This document shows, piece by piece, positions 29,494-38,889 of a stretch of DNA of 64,000 nt (positions are counted from its first letter, which is position 1; each line of letters opens with the position of its first letter). This DNA comes from Halopiger xanaduensis SH-6 (lineage in GTDB: Archaea > Halobacteriota > Halobacteria > Halobacteriales > Natrialbaceae), in contig NC_015666.1 in NCBI RefSeq assembly GCF_000217715.1, positions 880,270-944,269 of the forward strand, given 5' to 3'. The position numbers and the translations under genes were made by a program. The notes beneath the pieces were generated by a model. The model was not told where the DNA came from, ran no database searches, and was given only the letters and a program-made list of their open reading frames with translations.

Positions 29494-30957
29494 TCAGTCT
29501 TCGGCGGTCGTCGACGCGGCTCCCACCGGGGCGTCACGCTCGGGACTGTCCTTGTAGAAGATACCCCAGCCGGTCAGGCCCATCCCGATCAGGACGAACG
29601 GCGAGAGGATGCCGAAGAAGTAGTACGGGGCGTACTGGAGCACCGGCACGTCGAGCGCCGAAGCCATGAAGACCCCGCCGGAGCCCCACGGCACGAACGC
29701 CGAGGTCGTCGTCCCGGCGGCTTCGACCGCCCGCGAGAGGTTCCGGCTCTCGAGGTCGTACTCGTCGTACAGATTCTGGAGGGTCATCCCGGGGACGACG
29801 ATCGCCATGTACTGCTCCGCCGAGAAGAAGTTCATCGCGACGGTTCCGACGGCCGTTCCGAACGTCAGCCCGAAGACGCTGCTGATCGCCCGTCCGATGT
29901 GGTACGCGATCGCCGCCAGGACGCCCGTCTCCTGCAAAATGCCGCCAAGCGCCAGCGCCGCGACGACGATCGTCACGACCCAGATGGATCCCTCGAGGCC
30001 GCCGCTCGCGAGCAGTTCGTCCGTGAGATCGACGCCCGTCTCGGGTTCCGTCCCGTAGTGGACGACGCTCCAGGCGGCGGCGAATCCCTTCCCCTGAACG
30101 ACGGTGGTGATCCCGACGCCGGCGAAGATGCCGGCGCCGAGCGACGGCAGCGCCGGGAGGCCGTAGAACGCGAGCGCGAACGTGAGCACCAGCGGGAGGA
30201 ACGTGATCGGCGAGATAGCGTAGCTACTCGAGAGCCCGCCTTGAATCTCGGCGATGCGATCGGCGGGGATCGTCCCGCTCGCGTTCAGGCCCAGCAGGAC
30301 AAACAGGAGCAGCGAGATCGCAAATGCGATCGCGGTACCGGGGCGCATCGCCCGAATGTGATCCATCAGATCCGTGTTCGTCACCGCGGCGGCGAGGTTC
30401 GTCGTGTCCGAGAGCGGCGAGTTCTTGTCGCCGGTGTAGGCGCCCGAGAGGACGGCGCCGGCCGTCATCGGCTCCGGAATCCCCAGCCCGGCGCCGATGC
30501 CGATCATCGCGACACCGAGGGTCCCGGCCGTCGTCCACGAGGAACCGATCGCGAAGGCGACGACCGCCGAAATGATGATCGTGAAGGGGAGGAAGATCTG
30601 CGGCGAGAGGAACTCCAGCCCGTAGTACATCAGCGACGGGATCGTCCCGGAGTCGATCCAGGACGCGATCAGCATGTAGATGACGAACAGGATGAGGATG
30701 GCCTGCAGCCCCATCAGGATGCTGCGCCCGATCCCGTCGTAGAGCTGGTCCCAGTCGTAGCCGAAGTAGTACCGGCCGAACAGCCCCGCGAAGGCGATCC
30801 CCCACAGCAGCGGCATCTGGGGATCCATCTCGAGGTAGATCATTCCGACCGAGAGGAACAGCAACATCGCCGCGATCGGAACGAGCGCTTCTCCCAGGGA
30901 CGGCTGCTTGTCCGCAGGAATTTCGTCGTAGCTTTTCGGTGTGAAATCTAATCCCAT
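29494..30957 (-). CDS. NhaC family Na+/H+ antiporter
   Basis: 487 aa, with about 11-12 membrane helices. The family motifs GSSWTTAGTLGVAMIGIG and AYTGDKNSPLSDTTNLAAA are present in the first half, and a second half carries EQYMAIVVPGM and the conserved GTTTSAFVPWGSGG. It likely exchanges sodium for protons at the cytoplasmic membrane, useful in a high-salt setting, though some NhaC proteins also carry organic acids. Single gene, divergently oriented to rio1 with a 155-base gap. Confidence 0.93.
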   Translation of the reverse strand: MGLDFTPKSYDEIPADKQPSLGEALVPIAAMLLFLSVGMIYLEMDPQMPLLWGIAFAGLFGRYYFGYDWDQLYDGIGRSILMGLQAILILFVIYMLIASWIDSGTIPSLMYYGLEFLSPQIFLPFTIIISAVVAFAIGSSWTTAGTLGVAMIGIGAGLGIPEPMTAGAVLSGAYTGDKNSPLSDTTNLAAAVTNTDLMDHIRAMRPGTAIAFAISLLLFVLLGLNASGTIPADRIAEIQGGLSSSYAISPITFLPLVLTFALAFYGLPALPSLGAGIFAGVGITTVVQGKGFAAAWSVVHYGTEPETGVDLTDELLASGGLEGSIWVVTIVVAALALGGILQETGVLAAIAYHIGRAISSVFGLTFGTAVGTVAMNFFSAEQYMAIVVPGMTLQNLYDEYDLESRNLSRAVEAAGTTTSAFVPWGSGGVFMASALDVPVLQYAPYYFFGILSPFVLIGMGLTGWGIFYKDSPERDAPVGAASTTAED

Positions 30958-31112
30958 GCTACTCTCTACCCGTGCTTGCGACAGCGGTTACAAAAGTAGC
31001 GCCATTCGGATCCAGATGTGTTGTATATTCTCATACACCACTACAGTCTCGGTGACTATCCGTCGGGGCCGGACCCAGCACTTTACCCGTCGCGACTCCT
31101 ACGCTCCGGTAG

Positions 31113-31988
31113 ATGGGACAGGGACCGGATACGGAGTACGGACTGGTCGACCTCGAGGAAGCGGAGACGCCGGGCGACGAGTGGGAGGAGATCGACGTCT
31201 CCGATACGGAGGCCGACAGGATCGCCCGCAAGCGCGACCGCGAGTTCAACCAGTTCCAGGAGCGCATCAAGGACGCCGACCAGTTCAAGGTCGAGCAGTC
31301 GGTGTTCGACGACGCCACCTTCGCGGCGCTGTACAAGCTGGTCCAGGACGGCTACGTCGAGGCCTTCGGCGGCCCGCTCTCGACCGGCAAGGAGGCCAAC
31401 GTCTACCACGCCCTGGGCGACGACCGCGAGGTCGCAGTCAAAGTCTACCGGATCAATGCCTCGAACTTCCGGCAGATGCGCGACTACCTCGAGGGCGACC
31501 CGCGCTTCGAGGGGCTGGGCGGCAAGAAGAAGGACGTCGTCCTCGCCTGGACGAAGAAGGAACTGGCGAACCTCCGCCGCGCGAAGAAGGCCGGCGTTCG
31601 CGTTCCGGAGCCGATCGCGTCCGAGCGCAACGTCCTCGTGATGGAGTACATCGGCAACGAGGACGGCCGCGCGAAGCGACTCGGCGAGGTCCAGATCGAG
31701 AACCCCGAGACCGCCTACAGGGTCATGCGCGAGTACATGCGCCGGCTCTACTCGGCCGGCCTGATCCACGGGGACCTGAGCGAGTACAACGTCGTCTTCG
31801 ACGAGGGCCAACTCGTCCTCATCGACCTCGGGCAGGCCGTCACCGTCCACCATCCCAACAGCTGCGACTTCTTGGAACGCGACTGCGAGAACGTCGCGAG
31901 CTTCTTCTCCCGCCAAGGAATGGACACCGACCCCGACGAACTGCTCGAGTTCGTGACGAGCCCGGAGCCGGATCCGTCTCGAGACTGA
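31113..31988 (+). CDS. rio1: Rio1 serine/threonine kinase
   Basis: 291 aa. RIO1 kinase domain: flexible P-loop PLSTGKEANVYHA (residues 88-100), ATP-orienting Lys110 in VAVKVYR, catalytic loop IHGDLSEYNVV with Asp221, metal-binding Asp238 in LIDLGQAV. An acidic N-terminal region (about 60 residues) precedes the domain. Rio1 acts in late maturation of the small ribosomal subunit. A Dim2/Pno1-like KH protein of the same pathway is encoded at 36007-36564; the two are separated here by four other genes. Confidence 0.95.
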   Translation: MGQGPDTEYGLVDLEEAETPGDEWEEIDVSDTEADRIARKRDREFNQFQERIKDADQFKVEQSVFDDATFAALYKLVQDGYVEAFGGPLSTGKEANVYHALGDDREVAVKVYRINASNFRQMRDYLEGDPRFEGLGGKKKDVVLAWTKKELANLRRAKKAGVRVPEPIASERNVLVMEYIGNEDGRAKRLGEVQIENPETAYRVMREYMRRLYSAGLIHGDLSEYNVVFDEGQLVLIDLGQAVTVHHPNSCDFLERDCENVASFFSRQGMDTDPDELLEFVTSPEPDPSRD

Positions 31989-32020
31989 GCGACGTTCTGC
32001 GACCGGACCGGAGCACCGCC

Positions 32021-33661
32021 TCAGACCGTCTCGATCCGCCCCTCGGTTTCGGGTGCGATCGTCCCTGCGTCCTCGATCGCCGCGATCGCGAGCGCCGACA
32101 GCAAGGTACCTTCGTCGGACGACACGAGCACGTCCGCGTTTGCGAGCATCTCGTAGCCGTCGCCACCGCCCGCGAGGAAGTCGTTGGTCCCGAGTTCGTA
32201 GGTCGCCTCGAGGTCGACCGGCTCCCCGCCGACCGTCAGCTCTTGCACGCGCTGACCCGCTTCGGCGTCCGGATCGTAGACGAACGACAGCCCGCTGACC
32301 TGCGGGAAGCGGCCGTGTCCGTCCTCGACCGCTCCGACGCCGTGCTCGATCGCCGCCTTGAGCGCTTCGCCGGTGATCTCGAGTTTCGTCGTGTAGTTCG
32401 GGAACGGTAGGATGTCGACGATCATCCCGCGCGTGATCTCGCCAGCCTCGTACAGCTGGTCGCTCCGGATGCCGCCGCCGTTCTGGATCGCGACGTCGGC
32501 GTCGACGTCCTCGCGGATCAGGTCGGCCAGCCAGTTGCCGAAGTTCGACTCCGCCTGCCGGACCGTCTCTCGGCGGGTGTCCAGATCAACCGCCGTCTCG
32601 CCGATAACCTCGCCGAGTTCGTCCTCGAGTTGCGACTCGTAGTCGGTCAACAACTCTCGAATCTCCTCGTGGGGCTCGACCTCGCCGTCCTCGACGAGCG
32701 CCGCAAGGTCGTGGCGCTCGAACGCGTAGTCGACGACATCGCCGTCCGCGATCTCGAGGTCGAGTTGGCCGACGTAGTCGAACTCGTCGCCGACGAACGA
32801 GAGGATCGTCTCATTCACTTCGGCAGGCTCGTCCGCGACGTACGCCGCGTGATCGCCGACGACGACGTCGATACCGTCGACCGCGGCGGCGAGCTCCTCG
32901 GCCTCGGGGCTGGCGATGTGGGAGAGCGCGACGATCAGGTCGGCGCCCTCGTCCTGCAGGTCGGCGACGACCGCCTCGGCCGCGGCGGTCGGCTCGAGCA
33001 CCTCCACGTCGTCGCCGACCGAGGTGACGTCGGGTGTATCCGCGGGCGCGAAGCCGGTAAAGCCGACCCGTACGCCGCCGATCTCCTCCGTTGCGTACCT
33101 GACGACGCCCTCGTCGCTCGCGAAGGGCCGATCGGTGCCGGCCTCGAGGACGTTCGCGGTGACCCAGGTGAACTCGCTGGCGGCGATGTTCTCCCGCAGG
33201 CTCTCGGGCCCGGCGTCGAATTCGTGGTTGCCGATCGTGTTGTACGAGACGGGACTCTCGTTCAGAATCGACGTGATGTGCTCGCCGTCGAAGACGGAGG
33301 ACTCGACGGACATGTGCAGGTCGTCGCCGTTCCCGACCGCGACGGCGTCGTCGGCCTCGGCGCGTAACTCGTCGATCAGGCCGAAGTAGTTCGCGACGTT
33401 CAGCGGTTCCTCGGAGTCGCCCAACTTCCCGTGGAAGTGCGTATCGTGGAGCAGTCGGAGACTCGTCGTCTCGGTCTCGGATTCGTCCCCGTTCTCCTCC
33501 CGGTCGGACTCGTTGCCGTCCCGGTCGTCCGTTTCGTTCTCGCTGGGCTCGGCCGCGTCGCTCTCCTCGCTCGAGCAGCCGGCCAGCGCCGCCGTCCCGA
33601 CGCCGCTCAACGCTGTCAGCAGCCGACGCCGCTCGAGTTTCGGGGTCGATCGCTCGGACAT
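32021..33661 (-). CDS. 5'-nucleotidase/2',3'-cyclic phosphodiesterase family lipoprotein
   Basis: 546 aa. A twin-arginine signal (ERRRLLTALSG) leads to a lipobox with Cys29. A 40-residue acidic linker follows. The metallophosphatase domain has LHDTHFHG (Asp73, His75), GNGDDLH, TIGNHEFDAG and a later ALSHIASPE. The 5'-nucleotidase C-terminal domain runs from about 340 (NGGGIRSD, FPNYTTKLEITGEAL). It likely acts outside the membrane, dephosphorylating nucleotides or cyclic forms to recover phosphate and nucleosides. Confidence 0.92.
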   Translation of the reverse strand: MSERSTPKLERRRLLTALSGVGTAALAGCSSEESDAAEPSENETDDRDGNESDREENGDESETETTSLRLLHDTHFHGKLGDSEEPLNVANYFGLIDELRAEADDAVAVGNGDDLHMSVESSVFDGEHITSILNESPVSYNTIGNHEFDAGPESLRENIAASEFTWVTANVLEAGTDRPFASDEGVVRYATEEIGGVRVGFTGFAPADTPDVTSVGDDVEVLEPTAAAEAVVADLQDEGADLIVALSHIASPEAEELAAAVDGIDVVVGDHAAYVADEPAEVNETILSFVGDEFDYVGQLDLEIADGDVVDYAFERHDLAALVEDGEVEPHEEIRELLTDYESQLEDELGEVIGETAVDLDTRRETVRQAESNFGNWLADLIREDVDADVAIQNGGGIRSDQLYEAGEITRGMIVDILPFPNYTTKLEITGEALKAAIEHGVGAVEDGHGRFPQVSGLSFVYDPDAEAGQRVQELTVGGEPVDLEATYELGTNDFLAGGGDGYEMLANADVLVSSDEGTLLSALAIAAIEDAGTIAPETEGRIETV

Positions 33662-33978
33662 ACCCGGCCTCTCCCGGAGCGGGGTAATGTATCTGCTGAA
33701 ATGTTTGTATGTTGTCCTATTTTCCCGATCGGACCGGTCCGGACGACGCCGTACCGGTCCGCTGCCGGCGCAACGTTCAATTAGATCCCGTTCGAACTGG
33801 CGAGTGATGACGGTCGCTCTCGAGTGGCAGTGGCGCTGGTGGGTCCCCTCGAGAGCGGACAGTATCGTCGCGGCGGGCGACGCGGCCTAACCCGTCGGCT
33901 GCGGTGGCGACCGTTCCCTCCGTTCGTTTCGTTCCGTATCGTTCGCCAGCCGCTGCAGTCGTTCCCATCTCGAGACGA
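33662..33978. other. Divergent intergenic region between the nucleotidase and trpS genes
   Basis: No convincing gene. The left part, next to the nucleotidase start, is AT-rich (ATGTTTGTATG, TATTTTCCC) and likely holds its promoter. The right part is GC-rich; short open frames here show no family features and differ in composition from neighbours. Confidence 0.55.
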
Positions 33979-35307
33979 ATGTCCGACGACACACCGCACG
34001 ACGCCGAACCGACTTCGAACCAGTCCGCCGCAGCCGCCGACGGTGACTTCACCGTCACCCCCTACGCCGTCACTGGCGAAATCGACTACGACAAGCTCCT
34101 CGAGCGCTTCGGCGCCGACCCCCTCACCGACGAGCAGATCGCCCGGTTCCCCGACCACCCGATGCTCCGCCGGCGAACCTTCTACGCCGGCCGGGACGTC
34201 GATCGCTACCTCGAGGCCGCCGAAGCGGACGAGCCGCACGCGATCGTCACCGGCCGCGGCCCGTCGGGGCCGATGCACCTCGGGCACGTCCTGCCGCTGT
34301 ACCTCGCGAAGCGCTTCCAGCAGAAGACCGGCGCGACGGTCTACGTGCCGCTATCGGACGACGAGAAGTTTCTCGCGAAGGACCAGTCCTTCGCGTCGAT
34401 CGGCGAGCACACCCGCGACAACCTCCGCGACATCCTCGCGGTCGGCTTCGATCCCGAACGGACGCGGATCGCCGTCGACACGGCCGATGCGGACGTCGTC
34501 TACCCGATCGCGGTTCGGCTCGCGAAGCACCTTACGCCCGCGACCGTCGAGGCCGTCTACGGCGAGCAGGATACCGTCGGCCTGCAGTTCTATCCGGCCG
34601 TGCAGGCGACCCACCTCCTGCTGCCCCAACTCGTCGACGGTCGCCAGCCGACGCTGGTCCCCATCGCGGTCGATCAGGATCCCCACGTCCGGGTTTGTCG
34701 CGACGTGGCCGCCAAGGAGGCGCTGCCCGTCGCGAAGCCCGGCGCGCTGCTGGGCCGGTTCCTGCCGAGTCTCGAGGGGCCGGGAAAGATGAGTTCCTCC
34801 GGCGACGCGCCGTCGATCGGACTGACGGACGATCCGGAGACGATCGCCGAGACGATTCGAAATCACGCCTATACGGGCGGTCGATCGACGCTCGAGGAAC
34901 ACCGCGAGAAGGGCGGCGACCCGACCGTCGACGTCCTCTTCCAGTACCTGCGGTTCTTCTTCGAACCCGACGACGAGGCACTCGAGGGCATCGCCGAACG
35001 CTACCGGGCCGGCGAGTTGCTCAGCGGCGAGCTGAAGGAATTCGCGATCGAGCGCATTACGGACTTCCTCGAGACACACCAGCGGCGGCGGTCGGAACTG
35101 GGTGCTCTCGAGGCGGAACTCGAACCCTATCGGCTCACCGACGCGGAACGTCGGCGGGCGCTCGAGCGCATTACGGACTTCCTCGAGACACACCAGCGGC
35201 GGCGGTCGGAACTGGGTGCTCTCGAGGCGGAACTCGAACCCTATCGGCTCACCGACGCGGAACGTCGGCGGGCGCTCGAGCGGGCTGGCGTGCCGTCGCA
35301 GTTCTAA
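33979..35307 (+). CDS. trpS: Tryptophanyl-tRNA synthetase with a C-terminal 38-residue tandem duplication
   Basis: 442 aa, class I synthetase that charges tRNA-Trp. The HIGH-like motif is MHLGH at residues 99-103; the KMSKS-like motif is KMSSS at 270-274. The start follows an unconserved region; MSDDTPH is preferred. In the anticodon-binding C-terminal domain, residues 358-395 (starting ERITDFLETHQRRR) are repeated exactly as residues 396-433, and the DNA copies are identical. Without the extra copy the protein would be 404 aa. A nine-residue tail (ERAGVPSQF) follows. Function may be kept if the added helices pack outside the core. Confidence 0.95.
   Translation: MSDDTPHDAEPTSNQSAAAADGDFTVTPYAVTGEIDYDKLLERFGADPLTDEQIARFPDHPMLRRRTFYAGRDVDRYLEAAEADEPHAIVTGRGPSGPMHLGHVLPLYLAKRFQQKTGATVYVPLSDDEKFLAKDQSFASIGEHTRDNLRDILAVGFDPERTRIAVDTADADVVYPIAVRLAKHLTPATVEAVYGEQDTVGLQFYPAVQATHLLLPQLVDGRQPTLVPIAVDQDPHVRVCRDVAAKEALPVAKPGALLGRFLPSLEGPGKMSSSGDAPSIGLTDDPETIAETIRNHAYTGGRSTLEEHREKGGDPTVDVLFQYLRFFFEPDDEALEGIAERYRAGELLSGELKEFAIERITDFLETHQRRRSELGALEAELEPYRLTDAERRRALERITDFLETHQRRRSELGALEAELEPYRLTDAERRRALERAGVPSQF
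35048..35275. repeat. Perfect 114-bp tandem direct repeat inside trpS
   Basis: Two head-to-tail copies, 35048-35161 and 35162-35275, are identical in all 114 positions, so the reading frame is preserved (38 codons). A 7-bp TCGAGCG sequence begins each copy and recurs right after the second (35276-35282), the pattern expected from slippage or unequal exchange between short direct repeats. The complete identity suggests a recent event. Confidence 0.98.
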
Positions 35308-35374
35308 CCGCCCCGCCGGCCGCGACGCGGCTGACTCCCGAACGAATTAGTGGTTCGCCCGCGCGCTGTCGCGT

Positions 35375-35905
35375 ATGAACGTCGGCATCATCTCCGACAC
35401 CCACGACAACGTCGCGGCGGCCGAACGAGCGGCAGAGATATTCGCGGAGGAAGGCGTCGAGGTCGTCGTCCACTGCGGTGACTTCATCGCCCCGCCGCTG
35501 CTGCCGGCCCTCGAGGACTTCGAGGTCCACGGCGTCCTCGGGAACAACGACGGCGAGATTGCGGGCCTCCACGCGGCGTTCGACGACCTCGGCTCCGAGA
35601 GCGAACTCCACGGCCGCTTCGCGAGCCTCGAGTTCGACGGCCTCTCCTTCGCGGTACTGCACGGCGAGTCGAAAGCGGAGGTTGAGGCCTTGGCGGCCGC
35701 CGAGGCGTACGACTTCGTCTGTTACGGCCACCACCACGAGCGCGACCTGACCGAAAACGGCCGGACGACGCTCCTGAATCCCGGCGGTCACTTCCCGACG
35801 ATCCCCGACGAGCACCGCACCGTCGCGATCGTCGACACGCTCTCGGAATCGGTGCGGTTCCGGTCGGTCCTCGAGGACGGGGTCGGCGCCGAAGACGAGG
35901 CGTAA
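35375..35905 (+). CDS. YfcE-type metallophosphoesterase
   Basis: 176 aa. All calcineurin-like motifs of the small YfcE/MJ0936 group are visible: SDTHDN (residues 7-12), VHCGDF, GNND, VLHGE and GHHHE, followed by LLNPGGH. These coordinate two metal ions. Family members are phosphodiesterases with unsettled natural substrates. It lies between trpS and the KH gene on the same strand. Confidence 0.92.
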   Translation: MNVGIISDTHDNVAAAERAAEIFAEEGVEVVVHCGDFIAPPLLPALEDFEVHGVLGNNDGEIAGLHAAFDDLGSESELHGRFASLEFDGLSFAVLHGESKAEVEALAAAEAYDFVCYGHHHERDLTENGRTTLLNPGGHFPTIPDEHRTVAIVDTLSESVRFRSVLEDGVGAEDEA

Positions 35906-36006
35906 CCGCCGGCCGTATGCCGCGTGTCGTCACACTGCGTCACCGCCGGAGCATCCCGTAGCGTCCGGACCAAGGCCTTAACCTGTCCCAGCCAGTATCG
36001 CATTGT

Positions 36007-36564
36007 ATGCAACACGTGAAGATTCCGCAGGACCGAATCGGCGTTCTCATCGGCGAGGGTGGCGAGACGATGCGCGAAATCGAAGCCGAGGCCGAGGTGC
36101 GACTCGACATCGACTCGGAGAACGGCTCCGTCGCCGTCGAAACCGTCGGCGATCCCGTGCTCGGGCTCAAGGGCCCCGAGATCGTCCGCGCGATCGGACG
36201 CGGCTTCGCGCCCGAGGACGCGCTGCGACTGCTCGAGGACGAGATGATGCTGTTCGACGTCGTCGACATCGACGCCGCGTCGCGCAACAAAAACGACATG
36301 AAGCGCCAGAAGGGCCGGCTCATCGGCGAGGAGGGCCGCACCCGGGAACTCATGGAGGAACTGACCGGCGCCGACGTCGTCATCTACGGCTCGACGCTGG
36401 GCATCATCGGGACGCCCGAACAGGTCGACGCCGTCCGCAGCGCCGCGGAGATGCTGCTCGACGGCGCGCCCCACGGCGCCGTCTACTCGTTCCTCGAGGA
36501 GCGCCACAACGAGATGAAACACAAGGGCATGGAGTACCACCGGTTCCCCGGCGGCCAGTCCTGA
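36007..36564 (+). CDS. KH-domain RNA-binding protein (Dim2/Pno1-like)
   Basis: 185 aa with two KH domains. The first starts QHVKIPQDRIGVLIGEGGETM with the GxxG loop GEGG near residue 18. The second is KGRLIGEEGRTRELMEELTGADVVIYG, around residues 102-130. Archaeal Dim2p/Pno1-like proteins bind the 3' end of 16S rRNA precursor and assist aIF2 or Rio1 during small-subunit maturation. Rio1 is encoded 4 kb upstream on the same strand. Confidence 0.93.
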   Translation: MQHVKIPQDRIGVLIGEGGETMREIEAEAEVRLDIDSENGSVAVETVGDPVLGLKGPEIVRAIGRGFAPEDALRLLEDEMMLFDVVDIDAASRNKNDMKRQKGRLIGEEGRTRELMEELTGADVVIYGSTLGIIGTPEQVDAVRSAAEMLLDGAPHGAVYSFLEERHNEMKHKGMEYHRFPGGQS

Positions 36565-36748
36565 TCGCACCTCCCCGTCATCGACCGTCTTCTCTGAGTC
36601 GCCGCTGCCGTTTTTGCCGCCGATGTTTCACTGTCCGATTCGGGTCTCGGACTCCGCACACCGTCGACCACCATAAATGATGGGCTGATCCGCCGTGACA
36701 CACCGACCGCGCCGCGTCTGGCGATTCGCAGCTGCCTGGTGAGAAAGA

Positions 36749-36756
36749 TTTATATA
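36749..36756 (+). promoter_or_regulatory. TATA box of the thermosome gene
   Basis: TTTATATA preceded by a purine-rich GAGAAAG (BRE-like). It lies 28-35 bases before the ATG, so transcription should start only a few bases before the coding region. It is a strong archaeal promoter, fitting the high expression and heat response known for haloarchaeal thermosome genes. Confidence 0.75.
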
Positions 36757-36783
36757 GAATCACAATCAATCCATCGGACGACT

Positions 36784-38451
36784 ATGGCACAACAGCAGAT
36801 GGGCAACCAGCCCCTTATCGTCCTCTCGGAGGACAGCCAGCGGACCTCCGGGAAAGACGCTCAGTCGATGAACATCCAGGCCGGGAAGGCCGTCGCCGAG
36901 TCGGTACGCACGACGCTGGGTCCGAAGGGCATGGACAAGATGCTCGTCGACTCGACGGGCAACGTCGTCGTCACGAACGACGGCGTCACGCTCCTCTCGG
37001 AGATGGACATCGACCACCCCGCGGCCGACATGATCGTCGAAGTCGCGGAGACCCAGGAGGACGAGGTCGGCGACGGCACCACCAGCGCCGTCGTCATCGC
37101 CGGCGAACTCCTCAGCCAGGCCGAGGAGCTTCTCGAGCAGGACATCCACGCGACTACCCTCGCGCAGGGGTACCGCGAAGCCGCCGAGGAGGCCACGGAG
37201 GCCCTCGAGGAGATCGCGATCGACGTCGACGAGGACGACGACGAGATCCTCCACCAGATCGCCGCCACGGCGATGACCGGCAAGGGCGCCGAAAACGCCC
37301 GCGACCTGCTGGCCAACCTCGTCGTCGAGGCCGTTCAGGCCGTCGCCGACGACGAGGGTATCGACACCGACAACATCAAAGTCGAAAAGGTCGTCGGCGG
37401 CTCCGTCGAGAACTCCGAGCTCGTCGAGGGCGTCATCGTCGACAAGGAGCGCGTCTCCGACAGCATGCCCTACTTCGCCGAGGACGCCGACGTCGCGATC
37501 ATCGACGGCGACCTCGAGATCAAGGAAACCGAAATCGACGCCGAGGTCAACGTCACCGACCCCGACCAGCTCGAGCAGTTCCTCGAACAGGAGGAACAGC
37601 AGCTCAAGGAGATGGCCGAGGGCATCGCCGACGTCGGCGCCGACGTCGTCTTCGTCGACGGCGGCATCGACGACATGGCCCAGCACTATCTCGCCCAGGA
37701 GGGCATCATCGCCGTCCGCCGCGTCAAGTCCAGCGACCAGACGCAGCTGGCCCGCGCGACCGGCGCCACGCCCGTCACGAGCGTCGACGACCTGAGCGAG
37801 GACGACCTCGGCTTCGCCGGGAGCGTCGCCCAGAAGGAGATCGCCGGCGACCAGCGCATCTTCGTCGAGGACGTCGACGAGGCCAGGTCCGTCACCCTCA
37901 TCCTCCGCGGCGGCACCGAGCACGTCATCGACGAGATCGACCGCGCCATCGAGGACTCGCTGGGGGTCGTCCGCACCACCCTCGAGGACGGCAAGGTCCT
38001 CGCGGGCGGTGGCGCACCCGAGGTCAACCTCTCGCTCGCGCTCCGCGACTACGCCGACTCCGTCGGCGGCCGCGAGCAGCTGGCCGTCGAAGCCTTCGCG
38101 GACGCGCTCGAGGTCATCCCGCGCACGCTGGCCGAGAACGCGGGGCTGGATCCCATCGACTCCCTCGTGGAGCTTCGTGCGGACCACGACGGCGGTAACT
38201 CCTCCGCCGGTCTGGACGCCTACACCGGCGACACCATCGACATGGCCGAGGAAGGCGTCTACGAGCCGCTGCGCGTGAAGACCCAGGCCATCGAGTCCGC
38301 CACCGAAGCCGCCGTCATGCTGCTGCGCATCGACGACGTCATCGCCGCCGGCGACCTCGCCGTCGAGGACAACGACGACGACGAGGAGATGCCCGGCGGC
38401 CCCGGCGGCGGCATGGGCGGTATGGGCGGCGGCATGGGCGGCATGATGTAG
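36784..38451 (+). CDS. Thermosome subunit (group II chaperonin)
   Basis: 555 aa. Complete set of chaperonin motifs: [26 protein letters not shown], a canonical apical domain with [18 protein letters not shown], the catalytic-Asp region IEDSLGVVR, and LAGGGAPE. The C terminus is the expected Gly/Met-rich tail ([12 protein letters not shown]). It folds cytoplasmic proteins using ATP in a double-ring complex. Strong TATA promoter upstream, hairpin downstream. A much more divergent paralogue is at 6284-8047. Confidence 0.97.
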   Translation: MAQQQMGNQPLIVLSEDSQRTSGKDAQSMNIQAGKAVAESVRTTLGPKGMDKMLVDSTGNVVVTNDGVTLLSEMDIDHPAADMIVEVAETQEDEVGDGTTSAVVIAGELLSQAEELLEQDIHATTLAQGYREAAEEATEALEEIAIDVDEDDDEILHQIAATAMTGKGAENARDLLANLVVEAVQAVADDEGIDTDNIKVEKVVGGSVENSELVEGVIVDKERVSDSMPYFAEDADVAIIDGDLEIKETEIDAEVNVTDPDQLEQFLEQEEQQLKEMAEGIADVGADVVFVDGGIDDMAQHYLAQEGIIAVRRVKSSDQTQLARATGATPVTSVDDLSEDDLGFAGSVAQKEIAGDQRIFVEDVDEARSVTLILRGGTEHVIDEIDRAIEDSLGVVRTTLEDGKVLAGGGAPEVNLSLALRDYADSVGGREQLAVEAFADALEVIPRTLAENAGLDPIDSLVELRADHDGGNSSAGLDAYTGDTIDMAEEGVYEPLRVKTQAIESATEAAVMLLRIDDVIAAGDLAVEDNDDDEEMPGGPGGGMGGMGGGMGGMM

Positions 38452-38454
38452 GCT

Positions 38455-38501
38455 TAAATTTTGCTCTACGGACCGCCTTCGGCGGCCCTCGGCAAAATTT
38501 A
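38455..38501 (+). terminator. Stem-loop downstream of the thermosome gene
   Basis: Outer 10-bp arms TAAATTTTGC and GCAAAATTTA enclose an inner helix CCGCC-TTC-GGCGG (38473-38485). It begins four bases after the stop codon. The AT-rich outer arms plus GC-rich tip could act as a transcript end or an mRNA-stabilising 3' structure. Confidence 0.55.
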
Positions 38502-38889
38502 GTATAAAAGCCTCCTCGCTCCGTTCGCTCCGCTCACATCGGTCGTCGGCCCGACGCGGCTTCGCCGCGCTCGGTGAACGGCGTCGTTCGGGTTCTTCGA
38601 ACCGCTCACTCGCCGACGATCGACTCGAGGAACGATTCACCGAGTGACACGGAGCGGGAGGCCGCCCACGCTACCGCTCGCATCGCCATCGAGTCGGCCC
38701 ATCTCTTGCCGTTTTGCCGTTCTGCCGTTCGTTCCGACACTCGTCGTAGCTCCCGATCCCATCTCTATCTGCGTCTGGTCGATGCGAACTCGAGACAGGC
38801 CAGTAATTATCCGTACGTACCCTGTCTCGTTTTCTGCGGGTCGCCGTCGATTCACGACGACTAAGTAGCGTCCCGCAAAATTTGACACC
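38502..38889. other. Intergenic region between thermosome and alanine-dehydrogenase-like genes
   Basis: About 390 bases after the stem-loop, with no supported gene. A second small hairpin (GCGGC-TTC-GCCGC, near 38560) is visible. Short frames on both strands are arginine/serine-rich shadows. The promoter of the next gene presumably lies near its right end. Confidence 0.5.

Noticed and set aside
36766-38640. 624-codon open frame antisense to the thermosome gene
   Set aside because: It mirrors the GC-rich codon pattern of the thermosome and has repetitive Val/Gly/Asp composition with no domain. The same applies to long antisense frames opposite mcm, dabB and dabA.
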